DNA of 64,000 nucleotides from Erysipelotrichales bacterium (GCA_910576345.1 CAJTIT010000010.1:1-64000); one strand, 5' to 3'. Shown: positions 9,349 through 17,620, numbered from the stretch's first letter. The notes: generated from the sequence alone by a model not told the origin. A program made the numbers and translations.

Positions 9349-10233
9349 CTATATAAGAAATGAAATTGCCTTATGTTTCATTGTGACCGTAATATAGTCG
9401 CTGTGTCCGCCTTCTTCTCCATCAAGTGTCCATTTTGCTTTGGGATCATTTTCAATCATGATGGCTTTTGATGTGAAAAATTCCATGAATTTCTCATTGA
9501 TTTCTTGTTTTAAAAGGGCGGTGACGATGATTTGCAAATCTAATGGATTTTGTGGCATCCGGATGAGTAGGACTTCAAATTCTCCGTCGTCCAGTTGTGC
9601 ATTTTTGGTACTGACGGAATGAAATCCACCAACCGATTTCGCATTGGTGATGGCGCCAAAAACAAAATCGTCTTCGATGATGCGATCTTCTGTATAGATT
9701 TTCATATGGTAGGTCGTAATACTGGAGAGTTGTTTGAGCCCTTCTAGAAAATATGCCATTTTTCCTAACAGGTTTTTGGTTGCTTGCGGTGTTTGATAGG
9801 AGACTTCGGTAAATGCGCCAAATGCGGCTACATAGGTAAAATAGCGTTCGTTGAAGGAACAGATGTCGCAAGCGAATACGTTGTCTTTTGCGAAATTTTC
9901 TAGCGCTTTGGTCACATTGGAAGATATTTCCAGTGTGTTGGCAAAGTCATTCACTGTTCCGGTTGGGATATAGGCCAGCTTTGGACGATGGGCAAGATGC
10001 ATGAAACCGTTGATGACTTCATTCAGCGTCCCATCTCCTCCGGCGCAGATAATCAAATCGTATTGTTCGCCATAGGCTTGCATCAATTCTGTGGCGTGTT
10101 CCTTATGCGCAGTGGGAAAGCAGGTGACAAAATCGCCCATGGAAAAGAAACCTTGAATGATCGGGTAAATAGCACTTTTAACTTTTCCTTTTCCTGCATG
10201 AGGATTGAAAATAAACATACAGTTGCGATTCAT
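9349..10233 (-). CDS. Diacylglycerol kinase-family lipid kinase (DagK/YegS-like)
   Basis: Soluble lipid kinase of about 294 residues that phosphorylates diacylglycerol or a related lipid; in Gram-positives this recycles diacylglycerol released during lipoteichoic acid synthesis. FNPHAGKGK at residues 9-17 and GGDGTLNEV at 65-73 form the nucleotide-binding site, and TLDGEEGG near the C-terminus is the conserved metal-site region. The length matches DgkB/YegS proteins. The ATG at 10233 sits eight bases after AAGGA, while the ATG at 10239 is too close. It is transcribed separately from addB, with its own promoter. Confidence 0.85.
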   Translation of the reverse strand: MNRNCMFIFNPHAGKGKVKSAIYPIIQGFFSMGDFVTCFPTAHKEHATELMQAYGEQYDLIICAGGDGTLNEVINGFMHLAHRPKLAYIPTGTVNDFANTLEISSNVTKALENFAKDNVFACDICSFNERYFTYVAAFGAFTEVSYQTPQATKNLLGKMAYFLEGLKQLSSITTYHMKIYTEDRIIEDDFVFGAITNAKSVGGFHSVSTKNAQLDDGEFEVLLIRMPQNPLDLQIIVTALLKQEINEKFMEFFTSKAIMIENDPKAKWTLDGEEGGHSDYITVTMKHKAISFLI

Positions 10234-10262
10234 TTTCATCTTCCTTCCTATGATTAGTCTAT

Positions 10263-10291
10263 ATTATACACATTTTTTGTGTTGCGTACAA
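10263..10291 (-). promoter_or_regulatory. Promoter of the DagK-like gene
   Basis: TTGTAC (10286-10291) and TATAAT (10263-10268) on the minus strand are spaced by exactly 17 bp, about 30 bp before the start codon. Confidence 0.7.
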
Positions 10292-10750
10292 TGGCGTGAT
10301 GATGGGGAAAACGTATATATTTTTGCTTGTGAAAATGACATTTTGCATATATGGCGTTTTAGATCATAAAATAGCAATCTGCTTGAAGTTAACAATCATT
10401 ATGCGAAATATGGCGTAACATTGGAGGATATCGCTGTGGGGAATCATAGGATAAATTATCAAAGAAATATAATCGAAGGATGAATGAAGGATCAAAATGA
10501 AATCATTGTGCATAATCTAAATTTTTTTAAACTTTGGTAACAATATGAAAGATGGAAATAACACCAAGCCATGAAAACAATGACGGGTAATAAAGCAAGA
10601 CATCAACAATCTATTCAAACAACTTTGTTTTTTTATTTCATGGATGAAAAAACGGGGTTCAAGTTGCCTTATAAAATGAGAATAACAAGGAAGTGTTAGA
10701 AATAAGAATTCCGGCATTTCCTATTTTTACTGATTTATATGTTTGTGTTC
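10292..10750. other. Intergenic region without a supported gene
   Basis: About 460 bp between the DagK-like promoter and the terminator of the metG operon. A 66-codon minus-strand frame (10517-10717) has no ribosome site and no recognisable protein features. I see no RNA gene. Confidence 0.5.
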
Positions 10751-10772
10751 AAAAAAACCAGCTAGGCTGGTT
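10751..10772 (-). terminator. Terminator of the metG operon
   Basis: A 7-bp stem AACCAGC/GCTGGTT with a three-base loop (10756-10772) is followed on the minus strand by a run of seven T. It starts five bases after the stop of the small membrane protein gene. Confidence 0.8.
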
Positions 10773-10776
10773 GTGT

Positions 10777-10977
10777 TTAATCTTTATGATCTTCATGTAT
10801 ATCATGAAGTGTTTTCTTTAAAATACGATATCGCAAGGAACCAATGAGAATTAACAAGAGTCCTGTACTTCCCATAAGAATAGAATTACCATCAAGAAAA
10901 CCTTGTTCAAAGGCAAGGTATAGAAAGAATGCGCCAATCGCTGCGCTGAAAACAGATGAGAATTGTGCCTGTTTCAT
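10777..10977 (-). CDS. Small two-helix membrane protein, unknown function
   Basis: A 66-residue protein with two predicted transmembrane segments (about residues 8-24 and 32-48) and a charged C-terminal tail with several H, D and K residues. It starts immediately after the metG stop with no gap, so it is translated from the metG transcript and ends at a clear terminator. That position argues it is a real gene rather than chance. I do not recognise the family. Confidence 0.6.
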   Translation of the reverse strand: MKQAQFSSVFSAAIGAFFLYLAFEQGFLDGNSILMGSTGLLLILIGSLRYRILKKTLHDIHEDHKD

Positions 10978-12912
10978 TTAGCTTACGATTGTTCCGTTGG
11001 CCATGTCTTTTGTGATGGTGACAAGATCCAATTCTGTGTCATCACCGGCGCATAAGATCATTCCTTCACTTTCTACACCACGCAGATTGGCCGGTTTTAG
11101 ATTGGCAACAACAACCACTTTTCTGCCGACCAATTCCTTTGGCTGATAGTGTGTGGCAATCCCACTGACAATCTGTCGAATGTCGCCATCACCTAAATCG
11201 ATTTTTTCCACAAGCAGACGATCTGCCTTTGGATGCTTTTCACAAGATAAAATGGTACCGACTTTTAACTCCATTTGATGAAAGTCATCAAACGTGATTT
11301 CCGATTTTCCTTGTTTTTTTGACTTTTCTTGTTTTTGTTCTTCTTCCAGAGTTTTTTGGAATGCGTCTACATCAATGCGTGCAAACAAGATTTCTGGTTT
11401 TGAGGTAACTTGATGACCTGTTTCTAACATGCCAAATGTTTGTAAAGAATCAAAGGAACGCTGGTTTGTGTGTAGTTCATCCAGTATTTTCTTTGCGCTT
11501 TTAGGAAGGAAACTTTCCAAAAGTACAGTTGCAATACGAATGCTTTCCAAAAGATGATACAGTACTGTTGCCAAACGATCTTGTTTTGTTTCGTCTTTTC
11601 CAAGGACCCAAGGTTGTGTTTCATCAATGTATTTGTTACTGCGTCTTAGCAATGTAAAAATTTCATCGATTGCATCGCCAACTCTAAGCTCTTCCATTTT
11701 CTCTTCAACACGTTTTGGCGTTGCGAGTGCCAGTGCAATGAGTTCTTCATCAACGGCTTCCTTTTGGTTTGGATAAAAAACGGTTCCATTGAAATATTTG
11801 TTGACCATGGAGAGCGTGCGGCTTACCAAATTGCCCAGTATGTTGGCAAGATCAGAATTGATACGTTCAACGACAAGATCCCATGTGATAACGCCATCTT
11901 GTGCAAATGGCATTTCATGAAGTACATAATAACGGACAGCGTCAACACCAAAATGCTTGACAAGTTCATCCGCATAAATTGCATTGCCTTTTGATTTTGA
12001 CATTTTTCCATCGCCTACCAATAGCCATGGATGACCAAACACTTGTTTTGGCAGCGGCTCATTGAGCGCCATCAACATAATTGGCCAATAAATCGTATGG
12101 AAGCGAAGTATGTCTTTTCCAATAATGTGTACGTTCGCCGGCCAGTATTTTCGATATCGTTCTTCATGTTGACCGTCTGCGTCAAAACCAAGGGATGTGA
12201 TGTAGTTGCTTAATGCATCAATCCATACATAGATGACATGCTTGTCGTCAAAATCAACCGGAATGCCCCATGTGAATGATGTGCGCGATACACAAAGATC
12301 TTGTAACCCCGGTCTTAAAAAATTGTTCAGCATTTCATTTTTCCTGCTTTCAGGCTGAATAAATTCCGGATGGTCTTCGATATGTTTGATCAATCTGTCT
12401 GCGTATTTTTGCATTTTGAAAAAGTATGCTTCTTCTGTGGCTTTTTTTACTTCTCTGCCGCAGTCCGGACATTTTCCATCAATGAGCTGGCTTTCAGTCC
12501 AGAATGATTCACATGGCGTACAATACATTCCTTCATAGGTTCCTTTGTATATATCGCCTTGTTCATACAGTTTCTTGAAAATCTTTTGGACTTGCTTTTC
12601 ATGTTTTTCATCTGTGGTTCTAATGAAATAGTCATAGGATGTATTCATCAAATCGAAATTTTCTTTGACTGTTTTGGCTACACCATCGACATATGCTTTG
12701 GGTGTGATGCCAGATTCCTTTGCCTTTTCTTCAATTTTGATGCCATGTTCATCCGTACCGGTTTGGAAAAATACATCGTATCCTTGGGCGCGCTTGAATC
12801 GAGCGATCGCATCGCTTAAAACAATTTCATACGTATTGCCGATATGTGGTTTGCCGGATGTGTACGCAATGGCTGTTGTAATATAATATGGTTGTTTACA
12901 GTTTTTACACAT
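10978..12912 (-). CDS. metG: Methionyl-tRNA synthetase with C-terminal tRNA-binding domain
   Basis: Charges tRNA-Met with methionine (644 residues). The class I signatures are KPHIGNTYE at residues 21-29 (HIGH motif) and KMSKSKGN at about 300-307. A zinc knuckle CTPC/CPDC lies at about 130-147, and an EMAP/Trbp111-type tRNA-binding domain (FDDFHQMELKVGTIL, KADRLLVEKIDLG) fills about residues 540-644. The start at 12912 follows AAGGAGG with seven bases between. The open frame to 12972 would include the T-box terminator and is rejected. Expression is controlled by the upstream T-box leader. Confidence 0.96.
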   Translation of the reverse strand: MCKNCKQPYYITTAIAYTSGKPHIGNTYEIVLSDAIARFKRAQGYDVFFQTGTDEHGIKIEEKAKESGITPKAYVDGVAKTVKENFDLMNTSYDYFIRTTDEKHEKQVQKIFKKLYEQGDIYKGTYEGMYCTPCESFWTESQLIDGKCPDCGREVKKATEEAYFFKMQKYADRLIKHIEDHPEFIQPESRKNEMLNNFLRPGLQDLCVSRTSFTWGIPVDFDDKHVIYVWIDALSNYITSLGFDADGQHEERYRKYWPANVHIIGKDILRFHTIYWPIMLMALNEPLPKQVFGHPWLLVGDGKMSKSKGNAIYADELVKHFGVDAVRYYVLHEMPFAQDGVITWDLVVERINSDLANILGNLVSRTLSMVNKYFNGTVFYPNQKEAVDEELIALALATPKRVEEKMEELRVGDAIDEIFTLLRRSNKYIDETQPWVLGKDETKQDRLATVLYHLLESIRIATVLLESFLPKSAKKILDELHTNQRSFDSLQTFGMLETGHQVTSKPEILFARIDVDAFQKTLEEEQKQEKSKKQGKSEITFDDFHQMELKVGTILSCEKHPKADRLLVEKIDLGDGDIRQIVSGIATHYQPKELVGRKVVVVANLKPANLRGVESEGMILCAGDDTELDLVTITKDMANGTIVS

Positions 12913-12929
12913 ATATCTTCCTCCTTGAT

Positions 12930-13165
12930 AAAGAAAAACTTCCGCCAAAGGACGAAAGTTTCGTGGTACCACCTTTATTCACATGTTTTTCTCATGCCTT
13001 CATGCACATGGATAACGTGTTGTGCATCACGTCAATTCTTACTTTTTGTGTTCAAAATTGCGGTTCAAGGGCCATCTTCCTGTTCTTGCGTGTACCTGCT
13101 TTCACCATTGTCAGGCTCTCTTTGAACATGCGCCAACAGTACTTTTCCTATCGTTACCTTTCCAT
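12930..13165 (-). promoter_or_regulatory. T-box riboswitch leader of metG (Met specifier)
   Basis: On the minus strand the T-box core AAGGTGGTACCACG is at 12962-12975. Just downstream is an AACTTTCGTCC/GGCGGAAGTT terminator (12938-12960) ending in T residues. The 5' part has the usual stem I features: an AGAGAG-containing loop, GGTGAAAGCAGG, and the specifier context GAAGATGGCC with ATG at 13073-13075 (read in reverse). Uncharged tRNA-Met would pair with specifier and T-box and favour the antiterminator, turning on metG when methionine is short. Confidence 0.9.
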
Positions 13166-13168
13166 AAC

Positions 13169-13197
13169 ATTATATAGAAATATGCGTCTTCTTTCAA
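13169..13197 (-). promoter_or_regulatory. Promoter of the metG T-box transcript
   Basis: TTGAAA (13192-13197) and TATAAT (13169-13174) are separated by 17 bp on the minus strand, placing the transcription start at the beginning of the T-box leader. Confidence 0.8.
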
Positions 13198-13296
13198 GTG
13201 ATAAATTGGTTTTGTTTCCAAGAAGTTGCGTCACTTTTATGAAATAAATCAATTAATCAGTTGTAATGTTATTTCATATATAGGTAATTGATCCAA

Positions 13297-14148
13297 TCAT
13301 TCAGCATGATGAAGGAATTTTTGAAGATCATCCCATTGTGTTTTTGCGTCCTGATAGCCTTCTTCATATAACGCACGCAATTTATCAATGTTCTTTTCTA
13401 TACGTGAGATTGTGACAGGCTTTGAGGGACGTATAACAAAAACACTGCCATCTTTTTCCATTTGTTTTAATTCATCCAGTGTTTGATTATAGCGTATATG
13501 ACGATTGTCAAGTGCTTCCACAAACTTAGGATAGGCCTTATAGTTGTGGCGAATAATCGGCATTAAATTATTTTTGCCTTTGCGATAAGATCCACATTGT
13601 GTTAATACGACGATGTTTTTGTCATATCCACGTTTTTGCATGAATGTAATGGGAATTGAATCTCCAACACCACCATCCATAAGTTTGCGTCCATGTTTTT
13701 TAACTACTTTTGAAAGCAATGGCAAGGAACTGGAAGCCATGATGTAATCTATATCTGCTTTTGCGTCATTGATGACGTGATAATAAGGTTCTCCGCTTTC
13801 AATATCGGTCGATACCGCAATGTATTCAATATTCGCTCGATTATAAGCATCATAATCAAATGGATCCAATTCCTCCGGAATTTTGTGGAAGATAAAATCC
13901 ATACCGAACAGAGATCCTGTTTTTACTAAGGATTTCAAACTTAAATATTCATCGGTACTCAAGTATTTCGTATTTACGCGAAAATTTCTGCCACGCTGTT
14001 TTGCAATATAACTGGTTGCATGACAAGCGCCTGCTGAAACCCCAACAATGCCATCAGGATAAAAATCTTTGTCTATAAAAAAATCCAGAACACCGGCAGT
14101 ATAGACACCACGCATACCACCGCCTTCAAGTACCATGCCTAGTTTCAT
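13297..14148 (-). CDS. Patatin-like phospholipase (YjjU-like)
   Basis: Predicted lipid acyl hydrolase of 283 residues using a Ser-Asp dyad. LEGGGMRGVYTAG at 7-19 is the glycine-rich oxyanion loop, GVSAG at 36-40 holds the nucleophile Ser38, and MDGGVGDSIP at about 157-166 holds the catalytic aspartate. No signal peptide is seen, so it is cytoplasmic or peripheral. AAGGG lies eight bases before the ATG. The substrate is unknown; members often act on phospholipids. Monocistronic, with its own promoter. Confidence 0.87.
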   Translation of the reverse strand: MKLGMVLEGGGMRGVYTAGVLDFFIDKDFYPDGIVGVSAGACHATSYIAKQRGRNFRVNTKYLSTDEYLSLKSLVKTGSLFGMDFIFHKIPEELDPFDYDAYNRANIEYIAVSTDIESGEPYYHVINDAKADIDYIMASSSLPLLSKVVKKHGRKLMDGGVGDSIPITFMQKRGYDKNIVVLTQCGSYRKGKNNLMPIIRHNYKAYPKFVEALDNRHIRYNQTLDELKQMEKDGSVFVIRPSKPVTISRIEKNIDKLRALYEEGYQDAKTQWDDLQKFLHHAE

Positions 14149-14194
14149 TGATCATCCCTTCTTTCTTATGTTGTCTTCTATCATAAGTGTACCT

Positions 14195-14222
14195 ATTATA
14201 GCACTTTTCTAAACCTGCGCAA
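14195..14222 (-). promoter_or_regulatory. Promoter of the patatin-like gene
   Basis: On the minus strand TTGCGC (14217-14222) and an extended -10 TGCTATAAT (TATAAT at 14195-14200) are spaced by 16 bp, about 47 bp upstream of the start codon. Confidence 0.65.
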
Positions 14223-14384
14223 GCAGAAAACAGCAAATGATAATGCGTAAAAGAAACAAAAAGGTTATCAATCTTTGCCTCCATACCATTCGTTTCAGAA
14301 TATTAAACCAAAATGTGGATAGGAATAAAAGGACATCCGTTTTTTAATTATCGCTTGTTTATTCATTATTGTGAATAAACCAAC

Positions 14385-14562
14385 AAAAAACCCGATAGAA
14401 TGCATTCTATCAGGCTCCTTGTATTTCTTTATCTTGTTTTGAGGGTGTATAAAGAAATAGGTCATGAAGACATTATGATGCAGATGGTATCAGCAAGAAA
14501 GGTATAATGCTAGCTGCATCAAAGAAAGGTTTCACTAGATAATCATAATATGATTACCTAGT
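14385..14562 (-). ncRNA. Candidate structured small RNA 2
   Basis: On the minus strand this segment begins with an almost perfect palindrome (14534-14562, arms ACTAG-TAATCAT). It continues with a 7-bp pairing GATGCAG/CTGCATC (14477-14483 with 14514-14520) and an 11-bp stem (14422-14432 with 14449-14459). It ends in a GATAGAAT/ATTCTATC hairpin (14394-14411) followed by six T. TTGCAA (14588-14593) and TAAAAT (14566-14571) with 16 bp between them form a promoter just upstream. No open frame fills it. It ends about 240 bp before the patatin gene, which has its own promoter, so a free-standing RNA is more likely than a leader. Family not recognised. Confidence 0.5.
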
Positions 14563-14565
14563 AAT

Positions 14566-14593
14566 ATTTTACTAAATATTGGAAAATTTGCAA
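14566..14593 (-). promoter_or_regulatory. Promoter of candidate small RNA 2
   Basis: TTGCAA (14588-14593), 16 bp, TAAAAT (14566-14571) on the minus strand, ending just before the 5' palindrome of the RNA. Confidence 0.45.
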
Positions 14594-14679
14594 TGATTTT
14601 TTGATAATTTTTTATATATTTTTTATTTGATATATAAAATAATAAGTATTATGATTCATGAAAAGGATGTAGATGAAAT

Positions 14680-14916
14680 AAAAAAGCATAATGGAATATC
14701 ATCCATTATGCTTCTAGAATTTCTTTTTCTTCTTCTACCTTTAAGAAATTCTAGTCATTTGTAGATAAAGGTTATATGGTAAGTCAATATCTTTTTGAGA
14801 TAATAGAGAGGTCATCATTTACATGTGCACCATGGGGTAACGCACTCCCCATCTTTGTAAGTCCTGTCCCGGACTTACATTCTACTTTTAGATAGGTGCT
14901 TATGTCCTTATCTACA
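14680..14916 (-). ncRNA. Candidate structured small RNA 1 with closed multi-stem fold
   Basis: The predicted 5' end TGTAGATAAGG (14906-14916, reverse strand) pairs with CCTTTATCTACA (14760-14771), closing a domain of about 157 nt. Inside are GCACC/GGTGC (14895-14899 with 14827-14831), a 9-bp hairpin TGTAAGTCC/GGACTTACA (14856-14879) and ATGGGG/CCCCAT (14832-14852). A 12-bp inverted repeat (14714-14725 with 14743-14754) and a 10-bp hairpin (14686-14711) with poly-T follow as the terminator. A promoter ends exactly upstream. The closed-end shape recalls 6S-like or riboswitch-like RNAs, but I cannot match it to a known family. Confidence 0.6.
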
Positions 14917-14922
14917 TATAAT

Positions 14923-14950
14923 ATTCTACAGGAAAATAAATGAAATGCAA
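14923..14950 (-). promoter_or_regulatory. Promoter of candidate small RNA 1
   Basis: TTGCAT (14945-14950) and TAGAAT (14923-14928) with 16 bp between them on the minus strand. The expected start is the first base of the closing stem, which supports transcription of exactly this structure. Confidence 0.55.
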
Positions 14951-15185
14951 GCCCTTTTGCGAAATTTCTTAATTTTTTTTAATAAATTTGTTTTTGAATA
15001 ATAATTTAACTTGTCCGATTTTTCAATTTATGAAAGATTTAAACTAAAAAATTCTATAATTTATGATGATACAAATTATGAAAAACGATCTAAGATCCAT
15101 TATGAAACTGATAGCGCATTGAAATATTGTTTTTATGCATAAACTAAGGCGTATTTCATCGTTTTAAAAGATGCGAGAAACACAC

Positions 15186-15233
15186 AAAAACCGACTGAAA
15201 AAATACCAAAAACCGACCGTGATGTGCTATAAT
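15186..15233 (+). promoter_or_regulatory. Regulator promoter with two direct operator-like repeats
   Basis: AAAAACCGACTG (15186-15197) and AAAAACCGACCG (15208-15219) are direct repeats 22 bp apart, about two helical turns, so both face the same side of the DNA. An extended -10 TGCTATAAT (TATAAT at 15228-15233) follows, and the second repeat covers the -35 zone. The layout fits autoregulation of the downstream HTH protein. Similar sequences occur upstream of the peptide gene and the rhs operon. Confidence 0.6.
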
Positions 15234-15265
15234 AGCGATAGCAATGAAGAAAGTAGGGTATGTAT

Positions 15266-16561
15266 ATGCGGATGCCTGAGGAAAGACAAAAAATAGTGGG
15301 AAAATTAATCAAAGTTCATCGTAAAGAAAAACTGAGAATAACGAATTCAGCTAAATGGACACAGCGTGGTTTCAGCAAAGATGTCTGCTCTCCTACATCA
15401 CTTATAAAATTAGAAAAAGGCATGTTGCCAAGATTTTATGATGTTTTTGAAAAGATTGCCAAAAAGTTTGAATGGGGTGTAGCATATGATCCATTTGTTG
15501 AAAGAAAGATCGAACGTTATATCGTTCAGGTGAGGGGCGCTTGTGAATTAGGTGATGTGGAGATGATTCAGCAAGCGCTTAATATTTGTTTTGCGGCTTT
15601 GAAACCTGTGAAGGACTGCATATGGTACAATGATTGGTATACGATGTTGAAATTGGTTGAGAACTATTATATAAAAGAAATATTTGTTGAGATGGAGCAC
15701 CGCGATTATTATCATGAAATGATGGAATTACATGGTGGAATATGGGAAGAACTTATGAAGAACGTATTGTTTAATTCTGCGTTTATGGATGTCCAAAGTT
15801 CTGATTATCGAGATCTGTATCGATATTATGGCTTTGATCAAATGAAGGATACTTGTTATAACTATATTAACGGTATGTTGTTTAGTCTATCAAGAAATAA
15901 CAGTGAGATGTTTAAAAAACTATTTAAAGCTGCAGAAAGAAGATTTTTGAAAAAGAAAAACTTTATCCGATTGATGGATGTATATAATTTAGCATTGATC
16001 TTTGCCGGCTTTTTCGATAAAAATGATATTGATGATTTGGTAGGTAAATTAGTTAAACTTGCAAGCATGAAAAGTTTACCCAAGACGAAAGTAGCAGATT
16101 TATATTTTATTTTAGGAACGATTTATTATGATTTAAAAGAATATGAAAAAGCCTTGAAGATATTAGAGGGCTGCTACGAGTATGATGTAAATCGTTCTCA
16201 TTGTCCATATTTACTTGTAGGCAATATTAATCATTTGAGAGAGAAAGAAGCCAATATTCCGTTTTATAATGAAGAAGAATTGAAAAAGACTACAGTTGAT
16301 AATCAAAGAATTTATCGTTACTATGCCATGGATAAAGGAGATTTCACATGTTATGAAAAGCAGGAATATCTGATGAATGAAATATTACCGACGATAGGTC
16401 CGGAAGATGATTTAACATTGGATGTGTTGGCCAGTGAGTTGGATATGTTGGTTGTAAAAACTAAAAAAATTGAAGATGTGGCAGTCTTTAATGAAGTGCG
16501 AAACTCGTTACTGTACGGAATCGTCTATCAAACACCCCATGAAAAGACAGAGGATTTATGA
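15266..16561 (+). CDS. HTH regulator with helical repeats, RRNPP-like (PlcR/Rgg type)
   Basis: Predicted peptide-responsive transcription factor of 431 residues. Residues about 12-70 form a divergent Cro/C1-type helix-turn-helix (RGFSKDVCSPTSLIKLEKG). The rest is all-helical, charged sequence with TPR-like repeats (for example ADLYFILGTIYYDLKEYEKALKI, here split by eye into two helices), the architecture of RRNPP regulators that bind imported signal peptides. The ATG at 15266 lies seven bases after AGGG; an ATG at 15260 is too close to the site. A 44-residue secreted peptide gene follows 480 bp downstream on the same strand, as in plcR-papR loci. The closest subfamily cannot be decided by eye. 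Confidence 0.65.
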   Translation: MRMPEERQKIVGKLIKVHRKEKLRITNSAKWTQRGFSKDVCSPTSLIKLEKGMLPRFYDVFEKIAKKFEWGVAYDPFVERKIERYIVQVRGACELGDVEMIQQALNICFAALKPVKDCIWYNDWYTMLKLVENYYIKEIFVEMEHRDYYHEMMELHGGIWEELMKNVLFNSAFMDVQSSDYRDLYRYYGFDQMKDTCYNYINGMLFSLSRNNSEMFKKLFKAAERRFLKKKNFIRLMDVYNLALIFAGFFDKNDIDDLVGKLVKLASMKSLPKTKVADLYFILGTIYYDLKEYEKALKILEGCYEYDVNRSHCPYLLVGNINHLREKEANIPFYNEEELKKTTVDNQRIYRYYAMDKGDFTCYEKQEYLMNEILPTIGPEDDLTLDVLASELDMLVVKTKKIEDVAVFNEVRNSLLYGIVYQTPHEKTEDL

Positions 16562-16578
16562 TAAATCTTCTTTTTTTT
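16550..16578 (+). terminator. Terminator overlapping the regulator stop codon
   Basis: A 9-bp stem GAGGATTTA/TAAATCTTC has the stop codon TGA as its loop and is followed by eight T. It separates the regulator transcript from the peptide gene. Confidence 0.75.
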
Positions 16579-17044
16579 GACAAATTTATTGAATAAACGC
16601 TATTTTTAAACGTTAAAAATCATTTATATGTCACATGAAAACAGAACTGCATAATTTTGTAGTTTTTCCTTTTAAAAATATTGAAAAACAGGCGGTTTTT
16701 AGAATTTTTAAAAAATAAAGCTGCAAAGTTGTGCAAAAATAAGGCATTTTTAAAATATTTCTGAAATGAATATAATTGCTTGATTATATGAATAAAAATT
16801 ATAAAATTTGGATATTAAAATGCAAATTTTATCTAAAATAGGGTAGCGAGTCGGTGAAATGGGGTGTGAAACCCCATTTGAACTGGTACAAGATTGGCAA
16901 AAACACTGTTTTTTGCCACTTTTTCAGTTTCTGTTACAACTCACGGTTTTTCTATTGTATCAGGTAATAATTTTGTTTATGATTTAGACGTGGGAATTAG
17001 TAGCGCTACGATGTTCTCTTTTACAAATGAAGGAGGAAATCGAA
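16579..17044 (+). promoter_or_regulatory. Long leader and control region of the peptide gene
   Basis: No gene is seen in these 466 bp. A reverse-oriented AAAAACCGCCTG lies at 16689-16700 and a shorter AAAAACCG core (reverse) at 16944-16951, matching the regulator operator repeats. Two hairpins follow: AAATGGGGT/ACCCCATTT (16857-16879) and GGCAAAAA/TTTTTGCC (16896-16917), the latter followed by CACTTTTTC and so resembling an attenuator. A TATAAT near 16775 could start the transcript. An 80-codon frame from 16894 overlaps the peptide gene in another frame and is rejected. Confidence 0.45.
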
Positions 17045-17179
17045 ATGAAAAAATTATTGATCTCTGCTTTATGCGGTTTATTCTTATTCAGCGCATTTGC
17101 GGGTGCTGCAGCGAAACCAGCAAATGGTGCGGCTGATGATACGGCGATTTCTAGAAAACGTATCCCGGTTAGATGCTAA
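17045..17179 (+). CDS. Candidate 44-residue secreted signalling peptide precursor
   Basis: A short gene with a perfect AGGAGG (17031-17036) eight bases before the ATG. The product starts MKKLLISALCGLFLFSAF, a classical Sec signal peptide with a cleavage-like AGAAA around residues 19-23. It leaves a mature peptide of about 20 residues that is basic at its end (ISRKRIPVRC) and finishes with a cysteine. Its size, export signal and place after an RRNPP-like regulator fit a PapR-like pheromone precursor; the terminal cysteine could allow dimerisation or modification. Alternatives are a small bacteriocin or surface peptide. The gene is seen clearly; the signalling role is inferred from context. Confidence 0.65.
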   Translation: MKKLLISALCGLFLFSAFAGAAAKPANGAADDTAISRKRIPVRC

Positions 17180-17620
17180 TCGCATTTATTAAGTAAATCT
17201 ATCACATTCGGGGAAGCAATGGGTAGGGTAGAAAAGATGAAGAGGAAGTTATAAATCTTCTGTTTAGCGTTGATTTAAATCAGGTCCATAACAAAAGCGT
17301 TAACGACACTTGTGTCGAAATTGGTACTGATTTACGCATGCCGATATTATAAATCATAATATCCTATACCTAGTATGCGTTATATAAGAGTGTTATGGTT
17401 TCGTTTGAAGAAGAAAGCGTTCTGAGAAATGGATAATCCTAATTGTTACAGGTGAAGATGATTCCAACAACTTGTTTAAGTGATCGCTCAGTAAGAATTT
17501 ATATGCTTCATGAATGATTTGAAGTGAGTTTGGTAAGAGGAAGAGGCGGTTTGGTAAAAACTGCCTGCTGCCTTATCCCCTCTATAACATGCGTGATTAA
17601 CAAAGAAAAGGTAGATGAAT
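17180..17620 (+). other. Intergenic region between the peptide and Spo0A-like genes
   Basis: No gene longer than a few codons is supported. Near the 3' end, GGCGGTTT and AAAACTGCC (17546-17566) form an inverted repeat. The segment AAAAACTGCCTG (17556-17567) is one base from the AAAAACCGCCTG site before the peptide gene, so this may be another operator or a hairpin in the leader of the next gene. Confidence 0.4.

Noticed and set aside
10517-10717. 66-codon minus-strand frame between the DagK-like and metG transcripts
   Set aside because: No ribosome site, no recognisable composition, and it lies outside both transcripts.
14680-14916. Assignment of the small RNA as RNase P or tmRNA because of an AAGTCCGGGAC-like segment
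   Set aside because: The segment is one arm of a simple hairpin, the length is too short and no other conserved regions of those RNAs are present.
16894-17136. 80-codon frame overlapping the secreted peptide gene
   Set aside because: It starts inside a hairpin without a ribosome site, while the overlapping 44-residue frame has AGGAGG and a signal peptide.
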